A stretch of 64,000 bases of DNA from Streptococcus sanguinis (GTDB taxonomy: Bacteria; Bacillota; Bacilli; Lactobacillales; Streptococcaceae), in assembly GCA_013378335.1 (NCBI GenBank), contig CP040556.1:558001-622000 (forward strand), read 5' to 3'. Below are positions 40,841 through 50,486 of this stretch, piece by piece. Each line of letters begins with the position of its first letter. The first letter of the stretch is position 1. The position numbers and the translations under genes are program-made. The notes beneath the pieces were generated by a model. The model made no database searches and was not told where the DNA came from. It worked only from the letters and a program-made list of their open reading frames with translations.

Positions 40841-42014
40841 ATTTATTAGATTATGACTTGGGTGATGCAATCGCTACAAAAAAACTTTCATTACAAGGCG
40901 AAAAAAAAATATTTGAAGTATATCGGATTCCAATCAAACATCTTGTATATAATAAGAAGAACGGAAGAATTGCAACTTATGTTTCTCAATATTTAGACGA
41001 AGGAAATGAGTTCCCAGAAGATGTAGAACAATTTAATAATATTATCGAAACATATATTGAGAAAAGTAATAGCGATGCTTTAAAAAAGACCAAAGCGAAT
41101 ATAAGAATTATGTCGCAGACAGAGCCAGCAGTTGTCTTATCTAATGGAATAGTGCTAGATGGGAACAGGCGTTTTACATCTTTACGCCAACTTTCTAGGA
41201 AGGGGCTGGAGCAGAGTTTAATTATTTGGAAGCAGTTATTCTAGATAGCAAAAAATATAATGAAAAAGATATAAAGCGTTTAGAATTAAATTTACAACAT
41301 GCTATTGAAGCACGTGTTGATTACAATCCTATAGATAGGTTGGTTGATATTTATAGAGATTTAATTGAAGACGATGGTGTTTTTACTCCTGAGGAATATA
41401 GTCGTGAAACACAAATTTCTTTAAGTAAAATTAAGGAGGATATTGAAATTTCGAAACTAATGATTGATTATCTTGATTTCATTAAGAGACCTTTAAGGTT
41501 TCACATAGCTCGTGATCAGAAAATTGATGGCCCAATTCGTGAAATACATAAGATTTTGAAGAGTAATAGGATTGATGTGGAATCCAAGGATGATATTCAA
41601 GAATTTTTATTTCTTAATATAATGTCGTTAAATGGTGACATATCTAGAAAAATTCGTGATTTAAGACCAGTTATAGAAGACAAGCAACTAGGTACAGAAT
41701 TGTTAGACGAAATCGATGAGACAGAAATTTTAGACGATGCAGTTAAATCGTTTTCTGAGAATTATAACAAGGAAACAGTTAGTTTAGATATCCAAATACG
41801 AAGTAAAGTTTCAGAATTAACTGAGGGAATGGTAGAGCGGAAAAAAATACAGAACGCTAAGAATCAACCTTTCGAAATTTTAAACAAAAGTTTTAAAATT
41901 TTAAGAGAAATTGATTTGGATTCATTGAATCGCTTGGAAAAAAATTCAAAACAAGAATTTCATGAATTACTAGTTCAAGTTGCTAATTTTGTTGAAGAGT
42001 TAAAAAACATATGA
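40837..42014 (+). pseudogene. ParB/sulfiredoxin-like protein gene, interrupted by a frameshift
   Basis: Two frames make one gene. The first (40837-41244) has the ParB-like N-terminal pattern: IPIKHLVYNKKNGRIA near 31-46 and the nucleotide-binding motif VLDGNRRFTSLRQL near 107-120. It then loses frame and stops. The second frame continues without a credible start (EAVILDSKKYNEKDIKRLEL, then a helical HTH-like region with EYSRETQISLSKIKEDI). One extra G in the run at 41202-41205 would join them into about 392 residues. Starts and ends overlap the neighbours by 4 bases, so the gene is a designed member of the operon. Natural decay, phase variation or a sequencing error are all possible. Confidence 0.75.
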
Positions 42015-44578
42015 CATTTTCAGATTTAGAATTTAAAACCTTTTACTCTACTAAAGATGATAATATTCCTGAATCATTTTATAATTTGGTCTTAAAGGAA
42101 GCTGTTCTATATAACAGAGTTAGTGGATATTTTAGCAGCAAATCTTTGGCATACTATACAAAAGGAATTCAAAATTTATTGCTTAATAACGGAAAAATGC
42201 GTTTCATAATTTCTCATGAAATATCTGAGCAAGATTATGAAGCAATCAGATTGGGATATTTTAATAAGTCTAAATTGACAAGCGATTTGTTCAAAAACTT
42301 TAATTATGATGACTCAGACGTTTCTCTAAAAATTAATATTTCTAATTTAGCTTATTTAATAGAAATTGGACTAGTAGAAATAAAAATAGGATTTACCCAT
42401 TCTGGCTTATTTCATGCAAAATATGGGATGTTTCTAGATGATTTAGATAATATGGTGTTTTTTACCGGATCGTTGAATGAGTCAGAAGCAGCGTTTGCAA
42501 AAAATTACGAGGAAATCACAGTTTTAGATAGTTGGACTCAGTCAGAACAGCAACTTAGAACAAAGCTAAAAGAATTTAATAAATTGTGGGATGGTGAAAA
42601 TGATGATGGTTATATTTTTGTAAAGTCAATTAATGAGATTGTTAGATTAAGATTAATTAGTTATAGTAAAGGAAAAATTATTTTAAATAAAAATATGCTT
42701 AAAAACGAAGCGTTGATATTGTATTTCAATAATGACCTAAAATTTCAAAATAATCTAATCAAGCAAAAGATAGATTTTAATCAGCGTTCTATAAATCAGT
42801 TATCCAAAAAATATTTTCTTAATGCTTCATTAACAACATTTAAAACAGATTTAAATTATACAGATATTGAAGAAATCATTAAGCTCCTTAAACGATATGG
42901 AAAACGAACAGATACCCAAATAATAATAGATGATTCGGTATACATGTATATCCAAAGTAATAAGTTTCAAATTGAAGAAATGAAAAAACTTGGACTTGCA
43001 CTCAAAAACAAAGATGAGATGTTTAAGCAGGAATTTGACGTTTTCAAAAATATCGTAAATCAAGAAGTAGATAGAGAGTTATATGATATTCAATATTGGT
43101 TAAGTTTCTATCAGGTTTGTATGAAAAGGGCTGCTAATTTTTCTGTTCCAGGCGCAGGTAAAACGTCAATGGTGTACGGTTCCTTTGCCTATCTTTCTAG
43201 TCCACAAATAAATAAAGCAAAAAGGATTGTTGTTATAGGTCCAAAAAATTCCTTTTTATCATGGAAAGAAGAGTTTAGAAATGTGTTTGGAAATAAAAGG
43301 AGTCTGAGAGTTTTAGATATACATGCATCCGATTTTGTCAGTGAAATGATGTATAAAAATACTGATAATTATAGTCTTGTATTAATTAATTATGAATCGC
43401 TTATAAAACATAAGGAAGCTCTATCAAATATAATTGATGAGGAAACATTGTTAGTTTTTGACGAAGTACATAAAATAAAAAGAATAGGATCAGAACGAGC
43501 CAAGGTTGCAATAGAATTGTCATGTAAATCTACTTATAGACTTGTTTTAACGGGAACACCAATCCCAAACTCATATCAGGATATTTGGAATTTTTTACAT
43601 ATACTTTATAATTTTGAATATAAACAGTATTTTGGATTTTCTCAATCAGAACTTAGTCATTTATCTCCTACTGAATCACAGGAAATAAATGAAAAGTTAT
43701 CACCATTCTTTTGGAGAGTAACAAAGAATCAATTATTAGTTCCAAAGGAAAACGAGGATCAATTAATTAGAGTGACAGCCAACGATACGGAGCAGTTAAT
43801 TATTGATATTTTGTGGAAAAAGTATGGTCATCAACCATTTAAACTCTATATTAGATTAATCCAACTTTCTTCTAATCCTACCCTTTTAATAGAAAAGATT
43901 ACTAAAGAAATATATGGCGATTATGGTGTTGATGAAGAACAGCAATTAATAAATTATACTGACGAGCTTCCAAACTATACGAATTATGAGCTGGATTTAA
44001 TAAAATCATTAGAAAATTCGTCTAAGTTTGATAGATGTATTTCTCAATCAGACTCTCTTTTAACAAAGAATAAACCTCATATTATTTGGTGTATTTTTAT
44101 TGATACCATAAATAAATTGCATGATAAAATACAGGAATTGGGTGCAAGAGTAGCAGTAATCTATGGCAGTATACCATCAGAGGAGAGAGAACGGATTATA
44201 ATAGATTTTCAAGCTGGTCGTTATGATGTTTTGATTACCAATCCGCATACATTAGCGGAATCAATTTCATTACATATGATTGCTCATGATGCCATTTACT
44301 ATGAATTCTCATTTAATCTAACTCATATGCTTCAATCAAGGGATAGGATTCATCGTTTAGGCTTGAAAGAAGGTCAGGAAACAAACTATTTTTATCTTTT
44401 TATGGATGGACAAGAAGGATGTAGAAATACTATAGATTATAAAGTTTATTCTAGACTTTCTGAAAAGAAAAAGCTTATGTTGGATGTAATAGAAAACCAA
44501 GAATTACATTGTGAATTTTCTATAGATGAGCAGGAAGAAATATTAGAAATTATAAAGGAAATAGATAACGATAAATGA
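42011..44578 (+). CDS. Phospholipase-D-like nuclease fused to an SNF2-family helicase
   Basis: An 855-residue protein. Residues about 10-190 are a PLD-type nuclease domain with FHAKYGMF (HxK at 135-137) and FTGSLNESEAAF, in the style of PLD restriction nucleases. After a 170-residue linker comes an SNF2/SF2 ATPase: VPGAGKTSMVYG (Walker A, 380-385), LLVFDEVHKIKR (DEVH, 484-487), LVLTGTPIPN (514-520) and late motif LQSRDRIHRLG. A PLD domain joined to a translocase fits ATP-dependent DNA restriction. Its start overlaps the ParB-like gene (ATGA). Last gene of the AT-rich operon. Confidence 0.85.
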   Translation: MTFSDLEFKTFYSTKDDNIPESFYNLVLKEAVLYNRVSGYFSSKSLAYYTKGIQNLLLNNGKMRFIISHEISEQDYEAIRLGYFNKSKLTSDLFKNFNYDDSDVSLKINISNLAYLIEIGLVEIKIGFTHSGLFHAKYGMFLDDLDNMVFFTGSLNESEAAFAKNYEEITVLDSWTQSEQQLRTKLKEFNKLWDGENDDGYIFVKSINEIVRLRLISYSKGKIILNKNMLKNEALILYFNNDLKFQNNLIKQKIDFNQRSINQLSKKYFLNASLTTFKTDLNYTDIEEIIKLLKRYGKRTDTQIIIDDSVYMYIQSNKFQIEEMKKLGLALKNKDEMFKQEFDVFKNIVNQEVDRELYDIQYWLSFYQVCMKRAANFSVPGAGKTSMVYGSFAYLSSPQINKAKRIVVIGPKNSFLSWKEEFRNVFGNKRSLRVLDIHASDFVSEMMYKNTDNYSLVLINYESLIKHKEALSNIIDEETLLVFDEVHKIKRIGSERAKVAIELSCKSTYRLVLTGTPIPNSYQDIWNFLHILYNFEYKQYFGFSQSELSHLSPTESQEINEKLSPFFWRVTKNQLLVPKENEDQLIRVTANDTEQLIIDILWKKYGHQPFKLYIRLIQLSSNPTLLIEKITKEIYGDYGVDEEQQLINYTDELPNYTNYELDLIKSLENSSKFDRCISQSDSLLTKNKPHIIWCIFIDTINKLHDKIQELGARVAVIYGSIPSEERERIIIDFQAGRYDVLITNPHTLAESISLHMIAHDAIYYEFSFNLTHMLQSRDRIHRLGLKEGQETNYFYLFMDGQEGCRNTIDYKVYSRLSEKKKLMLDVIENQELHCEFSIDEQEEILEIIKEIDNDK

Positions 44579-45045
44579 AAGATAACATTTATCAATGATT
44601 TCTTATTGGATTGTTTAAGTCATACTCAGAGAATATGAGATTAGAAAACTTTATTTGCAATAATATTCTCTCAGATGTTTATGCAATTTTCCTTTCACAG
44701 AGTTTTACTTTTCAATAGTCCTTATTTCATACTATTATTGATAGCAATGATTATTCTTTCATATAGAGTCTTATCACATCATTGCTAAGGTTGATGATGA
44801 AGATTTTGTGGTTATGAATATTCATGGTAGCGAAGCAATGAGAACTCTATCAATTTAAAGGGCAGAATTGAACCTACGTTTAAAAAAAAACAACTATCTA
44901 GCTTTAAAGTAAATCTCCACAACCAAGTTCAGTTAATCTGTGCTTGGTTTGTCTATCCCTCCCTCTTTCATCCTTCACCGACTTAATACTTTCTTTTAAG
45001 TCTTAAAAATGATAAAATAAGACAAACAAACTATAGGAGAACATA
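44579..45045. other. Gene-free stretch after the defence operon with one coding-like remnant
   Basis: A 467-base AT-rich gap before gnd. Plus-strand 44751-44858 is open for 35 codons and reads like protein (HIESYHIIAKVDDEDF, then NIHGSEAMRTLSI and stop), but a stop precedes it and no start is visible. It is probably the end of a decayed gene. An AACCAAG/CTTGGTT hairpin near 44919-44950 could act as a weak terminator. A TAAAAT near 45011 may be the gnd -10. No direct repeat marking an insertion boundary was found. Confidence 0.45.
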
Positions 45046-46470
45046 ATGACTAAAGCAAATTTTGGTGTTGTTGGTATGGCTGTTATGGGCCGTAACCTTG
45101 CCCTAAATATCGAATCTCGTGGCTATACAGTTGCCATTTATAACCGCTCAGCAAACAAGACGGAGGACGTCATTGCCTCTCATCCTGAGAAAAACTTTGT
45201 GCCAAGCTATGATGTGGAGTCTTTTGTGAACTCTATCGAAAAGCCACGTCGGATTATGCTGATGGTTCAAGCTGGCCCTGGTACAGATGCGACTATTCAG
45301 GCGCTGCTTCCTCACTTGGATAAGGGAGATATCCTGATTGACGGTGGGAATACTTTCTACAAGGATACCATTCGCCGCAATGAAGAGTTGGCTAACTCTG
45401 GTATCAACTTCATCGGTACAGGTGTTTCCGGTGGTGAAAAGGGCGCATTGGAAGGACCGTCTATTATGCCGGGTGGTCAAAAAGAAGCTTATGAGTTGGT
45501 AGCGGATGTCTTGGAAGAAATCTCTGCTAAAGCTCCTGAAGACGGTGCACCATGTGTGACCTATATCGGTCCTGATGGTGCTGGTCACTATGTAAAAATG
45601 GTCCATAACGGGATTGAATATGGAGATATGCAGCTAATCGCTGAGAGTTATGACCTGATGCAGCACTTGCTGGGGCTTTCAGCTAGTGAAATGGCAGACA
45701 TCTTTACGGAGTGGAACAAAGGCGAGCTAGACAGCTATCTGATTGAGATTACAGCGGATATCTTGACACGCAAGGACGATGAAGGTCAAGATGGTCCAAT
45801 CGTTGACTACATTCTGGATGCGGCTGGCAATAAGGGAACAGGTAAGTGGACTAGTCAATCTTCTCTGGATTTAGGTGTTCCGCTGCCCTTGATTACTGAG
45901 TCAGTCTTTGCGCGTTACATTTCGACCTACAAAGATGAGCGTGTGGCAGCTAGCAAGGTATTGCCAAAACCAGCTGCTTTCAGCTTTGAAGGAGACAAGG
46001 CAGAGTTGATTGAAAAGATCCGTCAGGCTCTTTATTTCTCAAAAATTATGTCTTATGCTCAAGGTTTTGCTCAATTGCGTGTAGCTTCTAAGGAAAACAA
46101 CTGGAACCTGCCGTTCGGTGAAATTGCTTCTATCTGGCGTGCTGGCTGTATCATCCGTGCTCGTTTCTTGCAAAAGATTACAGATGCTTATGGCCGTGAT
46201 GCTGACCTAGCTAACCTACTATTGGATGAATACTTCATGGACATTACGGCTAAGTATCAGCAGGCAGTGCGTGATGTTGTCAGCTTGGCTGTGCAAGCAG
46301 GAGTACCAGTGCCAACTTTCTCTAGTGCTATTGCTTACTTTGATAGCTATCGTGCGGAAAATCTGCCAGCTAATCTAATTCAGGCTCAGCGTGATTACTT
46401 TGGTGCTCATACATATAACCGTAAAGATAAAGAAGGTACCTACCACTATTCTTGGTACGACGAAAAATAG
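45046..46470 (+). CDS. gnd: 6-phosphogluconate dehydrogenase, decarboxylating
   Basis: A 474-residue enzyme of the oxidative pentose phosphate pathway that converts 6-phosphogluconate to ribulose 5-phosphate, CO2 and NADPH. The N-terminal nucleotide fold has [16 protein letters not shown], the substrate motif is [21 protein letters not shown] near 125, and [15 protein letters not shown] near 184 holds the catalytic Lys. GNKGTGKWT and the C-terminal arm are normal. AGGAG precedes the ATG. It is followed after 9 bases by ritR, the conserved pneumococcal order. Confidence 0.97.
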   Translation: MTKANFGVVGMAVMGRNLALNIESRGYTVAIYNRSANKTEDVIASHPEKNFVPSYDVESFVNSIEKPRRIMLMVQAGPGTDATIQALLPHLDKGDILIDGGNTFYKDTIRRNEELANSGINFIGTGVSGGEKGALEGPSIMPGGQKEAYELVADVLEEISAKAPEDGAPCVTYIGPDGAGHYVKMVHNGIEYGDMQLIAESYDLMQHLLGLSASEMADIFTEWNKGELDSYLIEITADILTRKDDEGQDGPIVDYILDAAGNKGTGKWTSQSSLDLGVPLPLITESVFARYISTYKDERVAASKVLPKPAAFSFEGDKAELIEKIRQALYFSKIMSYAQGFAQLRVASKENNWNLPFGEIASIWRAGCIIRARFLQKITDAYGRDADLANLLLDEYFMDITAKYQQAVRDVVSLAVQAGVPVPTFSSAIAYFDSYRAENLPANLIQAQRDYFGAHTYNRKDKEGTYHYSWYDEK

Positions 46471-46479
46471 GATAGGCCT

Positions 46480-47169
46480 ATGGCAAAGCGAATTTTACTA
46501 GTAGAAAATGAAAAAAATCTTGCCCGATTTGTGAGTTTGGAACTGCAAAAGGAAGGCTTTCTTGTAGATTTAGCTGAGACTGGTCAAGAGGGACTGGCTC
46601 TGGCTAAAGATGTGGATTATGACTTGCTCTTGCTCAACTATGATCTTCAAGATATGACAGCCAGCGACTTTGCTAAACAGCTGAGCTTGATTAAGCCAGC
46701 GTCCGTCATTATCGTTCTGGCTAGTCGCGAAGAGATTGCAGAGCAGCAGGAAGCAATCCAACATTTTGCTGTTTCCTACGTGGTCAAGCCTTTCATTATC
46801 AGTGATTTAGTGGAGCGCGTCTCCATCATTTTCCGCGGGCGCGACTTTATCGACCAGCACTGCAGCCTCTTGAAAATTCCGACCTCTTACCGCAATCTGC
46901 GAGTGGATATTAAAAATCATACGGTTTACCGCGGTGAGGAAGTCATTGCACTGACACGGCGGGAGTACGATCTGCTGGTAACCCTGATGGGCAGCAATAA
47001 GGTCATGAGCCGTGAGCAACTGCTGGAGCGTGTCTGGAAGTACGAGAGTGCAACCGAGACCAACGTTGTAGATGTTTATATTCGTTATCTGCGCAGTAAA
47101 ATTGATGTGGAGGGGCAACCAAGCTATATCAAAACTGTTCGCGGTGTTGGTTATGCCATGCAAGAATAG
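46480..47169 (+). CDS. ritR: Orphan response regulator RitR
   Basis: A 229-residue OmpR-type regulator with a receiver (1-115) and a winged-helix DNA-binding domain (about 130-229, LTRREYDLLVTLMGS and VDVYIRYLRSKID). The usual phosphorylated Asp is replaced by Asn at position 53 (LLLLNYDLQDM) and a Cys sits at position 128 (DQHCSLL). These are the two hallmarks of pneumococcal RitR, which is not phosphorylated, responds to oxidation at that Cys and represses iron uptake. Location after gnd agrees. Confidence 0.93.
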   Translation: MAKRILLVENEKNLARFVSLELQKEGFLVDLAETGQEGLALAKDVDYDLLLLNYDLQDMTASDFAKQLSLIKPASVIIVLASREEIAEQQEAIQHFAVSYVVKPFIISDLVERVSIIFRGRDFIDQHCSLLKIPTSYRNLRVDIKNHTVYRGEEVIALTRREYDLLVTLMGSNKVMSREQLLERVWKYESATETNVVDVYIRYLRSKIDVEGQPSYIKTVRGVGYAMQE

Positions 47170-47179
47170 AAAATTAAAG

Positions 47180-47211
47180 ACTCTGTTCTCTTTAGGAGAC
47201 GGAGTTTTTTT
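47180..47211 (+). terminator. Terminator after ritR
   Basis: Stem ACTCTGTTCTC/GAGACGGAGT with one bulge (47180-47204), then a run of T. Confidence 0.8.
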
Positions 47212-47362
47212 GCGCTTGTTACAGGATTGATAGAAGAAATAATGCGGACTTTCTGGTTGTTTTATGCAATCGTTTTCGTTAAAATATAGCAAGAATATGG
47301 CTGGTAAAGAGAAATTTCAGCCTTTGGGATGCAAAAAAAGAGAAAATATTTTTATAAAAGCC

Positions 47363-47390
47363 TTTACAAAATAAAAAATCGTGCTATAAT
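47363..47390 (+). promoter_or_regulatory. Promoter of the glucose PTS gene
   Basis: TTTACA (47363-47368) and TATAAT (47385-47390) with a 16-base spacer, about 70 bases before the ATG. Confidence 0.75.
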
Positions 47391-47403
47391 AGATGTATCG
47401 AAA

Positions 47404-47417
47404 TGCAAACGATTTCA
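47404..47417 (+). promoter_or_regulatory. CcpA (cre) site downstream of the glucose PTS promoter
   Basis: TGCAAACGATTTCA fits the cre consensus at every conserved position. It lies just after the expected transcription start, where bound CcpA would act as a roadblock. Confidence 0.78.
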
Positions 47418-47457
47418 CAAAAACGGACTTGTTTGCAAAAAATATAAGGAGGTCTGA

Positions 47458-49650
47458 ATGATGAAAGATTCATTCAAGAACATTTTTAGCTTTGAATTTT
47501 GGCAAAAATTCGGTAAAGCTTTGATGGTGGTCGTTGCTGTTATGCCGGCAGCAGGACTGATGATTAGTATCGGTAAGTCTATCCCGATGATTAATCCAAA
47601 TCTAGGTGTTTTAGTCACTATCGGTGGTGTTTTAGAGCAGATTGGTTGGGGTGTTATTGGTAACCTGCATATCCTCTTTGCTTTGGCTATCGGTGGAAGC
47701 TGGGCAAAAGAACGCGCTGGCGGTGCCTTTGCAGCTGGTCTGTCCTTTATCCTGATTAACCGTATTACTGGTGTCATGTTTGGTGTTACCAGCGATATGC
47801 TCTCAGATAAAACAGCTGTAGTTAAAACAATGTTTGGCGCATCTATTAAGGTTTCTGATTATTTCATCAGTGTTCTGGAGTCACCAGCTCTGAATATGGG
47901 TGTCTTTGTCGGAATTATCGCAGGTTTTGTTGGAGCAACAGCTTACAACAAATACTATAACTTCCGTAAATTGCCAGATGCCTTGTCATTCTTCAATGGT
48001 AAGCGTTTTGTACCTTTCGTTGTTATCTTGCGTTCAGCTATCGTAGCAATTATTTTGTCATTTGTATGGCCAGTTGTTCAATCAGGTATCAACAGCTTTG
48101 GTATTTGGATTGCTAACTCACAAGATACTGCGCCAGTTTTGGCACCATTTATCTATGGTACTTTGGAACGTCTCTTGCTTCCATTTGGTTTGCACCACAT
48201 GTTGACCATCCCAATGAACTACACAGAGCTAGGTGGTGTTTACCACGTTATTGTTGGTTCTGGTGCGGGAACAACGGTAGCTGGTCAAGATCCACTTTGG
48301 TTGGCTTGGGTAACTGACTTGGTTGGTACGAAAACAGCTGATCCTGATACTTATAAGCACTTGCTTGTGACTGTTCACCCAGCTCGCTTCAAAGTTGGTC
48401 AGATGATTGGTTCCTTCGGTATCCTTATGGGGGTAGCAGCAGCTATCTATCACAATGTGGATGCTGATAAAAAGCACAAATACAAAGGTATGATGATTGC
48501 GACTGCTCTGGCAACCTTCTTGACAGGGGTTACTGAGCCAATCGAGTACATGTTCATGTTTGTTGCAACTCCACTTTACTTGGTCTACTCAGTTGTTCAG
48601 GGTGCTGCTTTTGCAATGGCTGATATCGTCAACCTTCGCGTACACTCATTCGGTTCTATCGAATTCTTGACCCGTACACCAATGGCAATCAATGCTGGCT
48701 TGGGGATGGATATCATCAACTTCATTTGGGTAACGATTCTCTTTGGTGTTGTGATGTACTTCATTTCTAACTTTATGATCAAGAAGTTCAACTACGCAAC
48801 TCCAGGACGTAACGGTAACTATGAAACAGCAGAAGGTTCAGATGAAGCTTCTTCATCAGAGTCAACTGGCGGTAAAGTTGCTGCTGCTTCTCAAGCGGTA
48901 AATGTTATCAATCTTCTTGGCGGCCGTGCTAACATCGTTGATGTAGATGCATGTATGACTCGTCTGCGTGTGACTGTCAAAGATGCTGAAAAAGTTGGAA
49001 CAGAAGAGCAGTGGAAAGCTGAAGGCGCTATGGGATTGGTTATGAAAGGCCAAGGCGTTCAAGCTATCTACGGACCAAAAGCCGACGTTCTTAAATCTGA
49101 TATTCAAGACTTGCTGGACTCTGGTGAAGTGATTCCTGAAACACTTCCTAGCCAAAAAGCAGAATCAGCGGCTGCCGAAGTTTCTTACAAAGGTGTGACT
49201 GAGGAAGTTGAAACTGTTGCGGACGGTCAAGTCATTGACTTAGCAGATGTTAAAGATCCGGTCTTCTCACAAAAAATGATGGGTGACGGATTTGCAGTTG
49301 AGCCAGAAAATGGTAAGATTTATTCACCAGTTGCTGGTACAGTAACTAGCGTCTTCCCTAGCAAGCATGCTATCGGTCTTGTGACAGATAACGGCCTGGA
49401 AGTCTTAGTACATATTGGTTTGGAAACTGTTAGCCTTGAAGGTAAACCATTCGAAGTTCATGTTTCAGAAGGTCAAAAAGTTGCAGCTGGAGATCTTCTA
49501 GTAACGGCTGACTTGGAAGCAATCAAAGAAGCAGGACGTGAAACTTCAACAATCGTAGTCTTCACAAATGCAGCAGCTATCAAGTCTGTGACAGTAGAAA
49601 AACTTGGTCAAGCATCTGCTAAGACAGTTGTTGCTAAGGTTGAATTGTAA
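47458..49650 (+). CDS. ptsG: PTS glucose transporter, EIICBA fused subunits
   Basis: A 730-residue sugar permease that imports and phosphorylates glucose or a related sugar. EIIC (about 1-440) is a multi-span membrane channel. EIIB (about 475-555) has the phosphorylated Cys in VDACMTRLRV. EIIA (about 600-730) has the active His in EVLVHIGLETV. A Ser/Glu-rich linker joins C and B. AAGGAGG stands 5 bases before the first of two ATGs. Substrate is assigned by family only. Confidence 0.92.
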   Translation: MMKDSFKNIFSFEFWQKFGKALMVVVAVMPAAGLMISIGKSIPMINPNLGVLVTIGGVLEQIGWGVIGNLHILFALAIGGSWAKERAGGAFAAGLSFILINRITGVMFGVTSDMLSDKTAVVKTMFGASIKVSDYFISVLESPALNMGVFVGIIAGFVGATAYNKYYNFRKLPDALSFFNGKRFVPFVVILRSAIVAIILSFVWPVVQSGINSFGIWIANSQDTAPVLAPFIYGTLERLLLPFGLHHMLTIPMNYTELGGVYHVIVGSGAGTTVAGQDPLWLAWVTDLVGTKTADPDTYKHLLVTVHPARFKVGQMIGSFGILMGVAAAIYHNVDADKKHKYKGMMIATALATFLTGVTEPIEYMFMFVATPLYLVYSVVQGAAFAMADIVNLRVHSFGSIEFLTRTPMAINAGLGMDIINFIWVTILFGVVMYFISNFMIKKFNYATPGRNGNYETAEGSDEASSSESTGGKVAAASQAVNVINLLGGRANIVDVDACMTRLRVTVKDAEKVGTEEQWKAEGAMGLVMKGQGVQAIYGPKADVLKSDIQDLLDSGEVIPETLPSQKAESAAAEVSYKGVTEEVETVADGQVIDLADVKDPVFSQKMMGDGFAVEPENGKIYSPVAGTVTSVFPSKHAIGLVTDNGLEVLVHIGLETVSLEGKPFEVHVSEGQKVAAGDLLVTADLEAIKEAGRETSTIVVFTNAAAIKSVTVEKLGQASAKTVVAKVEL

Positions 49651-49667
49651 TATAGAAAAGAGAAATC

Positions 49668-50483
49668 ATGGCAAAATTCCTGACATTAAATACTCATAGT
49701 TGGATGGAAGAAGAGCAAGAAACTAAGCTTAATCAGCTTGCAGAACGCATTCTTCAAGAAAAATATGATGTCATTTGCCTGCAGGAAGTCAATCAATTAA
49801 CGGAGTCTGAACAGGTTGTTCAGGCTCCTTTCTATCAGGCGGTTGAAGGAGCGATTGCGATTCATCAAGACAACTTTGCTCTATGTCTGGTAGAAAAGTT
49901 GGCTGAGGCAGGACTGGACTATCATTGGTCCTGGGCCTATAATCATATTGGGTTTGATATTTACAATGAAGGAGTGGCAATCCTATCTAGAAATCCTATG
50001 GCTCCTAGAGAAGTTCTGGTATCAGAGGCTAATGATCCTACGGATTACCATACCCGCAAGGTCTTGCTAGCCGAGACTGAGGTAGAAGGTCAATTGCTGA
50101 CAATTGCCTCCTGCCATTTGTCTTGGTGGGATAAAGGATTTCAGGGGGAATGGGCTAAGCTTGAAGCAGAGCTGCTAAAAGCAGAAAGTCCTCTGGTCCT
50201 CATGGGTGATTTCAACAACCCGGTTGGCCAGCAAGGCTACCAGACCATCTTAGCCAGTCCCCTGAAGCTGCAGGATAGTCATACCGCTGCAAAAGAAGCT
50301 AGCGGAGAGGCAACAGTAGAAGGGACTATTGCAGGCTGGGACGACAATAAGCATGCTCTGAAGATAGACTATGTTTTCACTAGCCAAGGGATGGACGTTG
50401 AGCGCTCCGCTGTCGTTTTTGACGGGAAAGCAACACCTGTTGTCAGTGACCACTTTGGTTTAGAAGTGCAAGTGACATGTTAG
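49668..50483 (+). CDS. Endonuclease/exonuclease/phosphatase (EEP) family protein
   Basis: A 271-residue hydrolase of the DNase I/sphingomyelinase fold. It shows LTLNTHSW at the N-terminus, the metal Glu in VICLQEVN, GVAILSRNP, SCHLSWW, the catalytic MGDFNNPV and the final SDHFGLEV. There is no signal peptide, so it works inside the cell. Substrate unknown: nucleic acid, phospholipid head group and inositol-type phosphates are all possible. It follows ptsG by 17 bases and may be cotranscribed. Confidence 0.85.
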   Translation: MAKFLTLNTHSWMEEEQETKLNQLAERILQEKYDVICLQEVNQLTESEQVVQAPFYQAVEGAIAIHQDNFALCLVEKLAEAGLDYHWSWAYNHIGFDIYNEGVAILSRNPMAPREVLVSEANDPTDYHTRKVLLAETEVEGQLLTIASCHLSWWDKGFQGEWAKLEAELLKAESPLVLMGDFNNPVGQQGYQTILASPLKLQDSHTAAKEASGEATVEGTIAGWDDNKHALKIDYVFTSQGMDVERSAVVFDGKATPVVSDHFGLEVQVTC

Positions 50484-50486
50484 TAT

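Noticed and set aside
41226..42014. Second ParB-like frame as an independent gene starting at TTG
   Set aside because: No ribosome site precedes it, and its sequence continues the first frame after a one-base shift.
36651..44578. Classification of the AT-rich operon as DISARM, BREX or type I/III restriction
   Set aside because: No DUF1998/DrmB, DrmA, PglZ, BrxC, HsdS or Mod-Res homologue is visible; only the methyltransferase and PLD/SNF2 elements are shared in a general way.
44579..45045. Direct repeats bounding the AT-rich operon
   Set aside because: Comparing by eye the valS-methyltransferase gap with this gap gave no convincing shared repeat.
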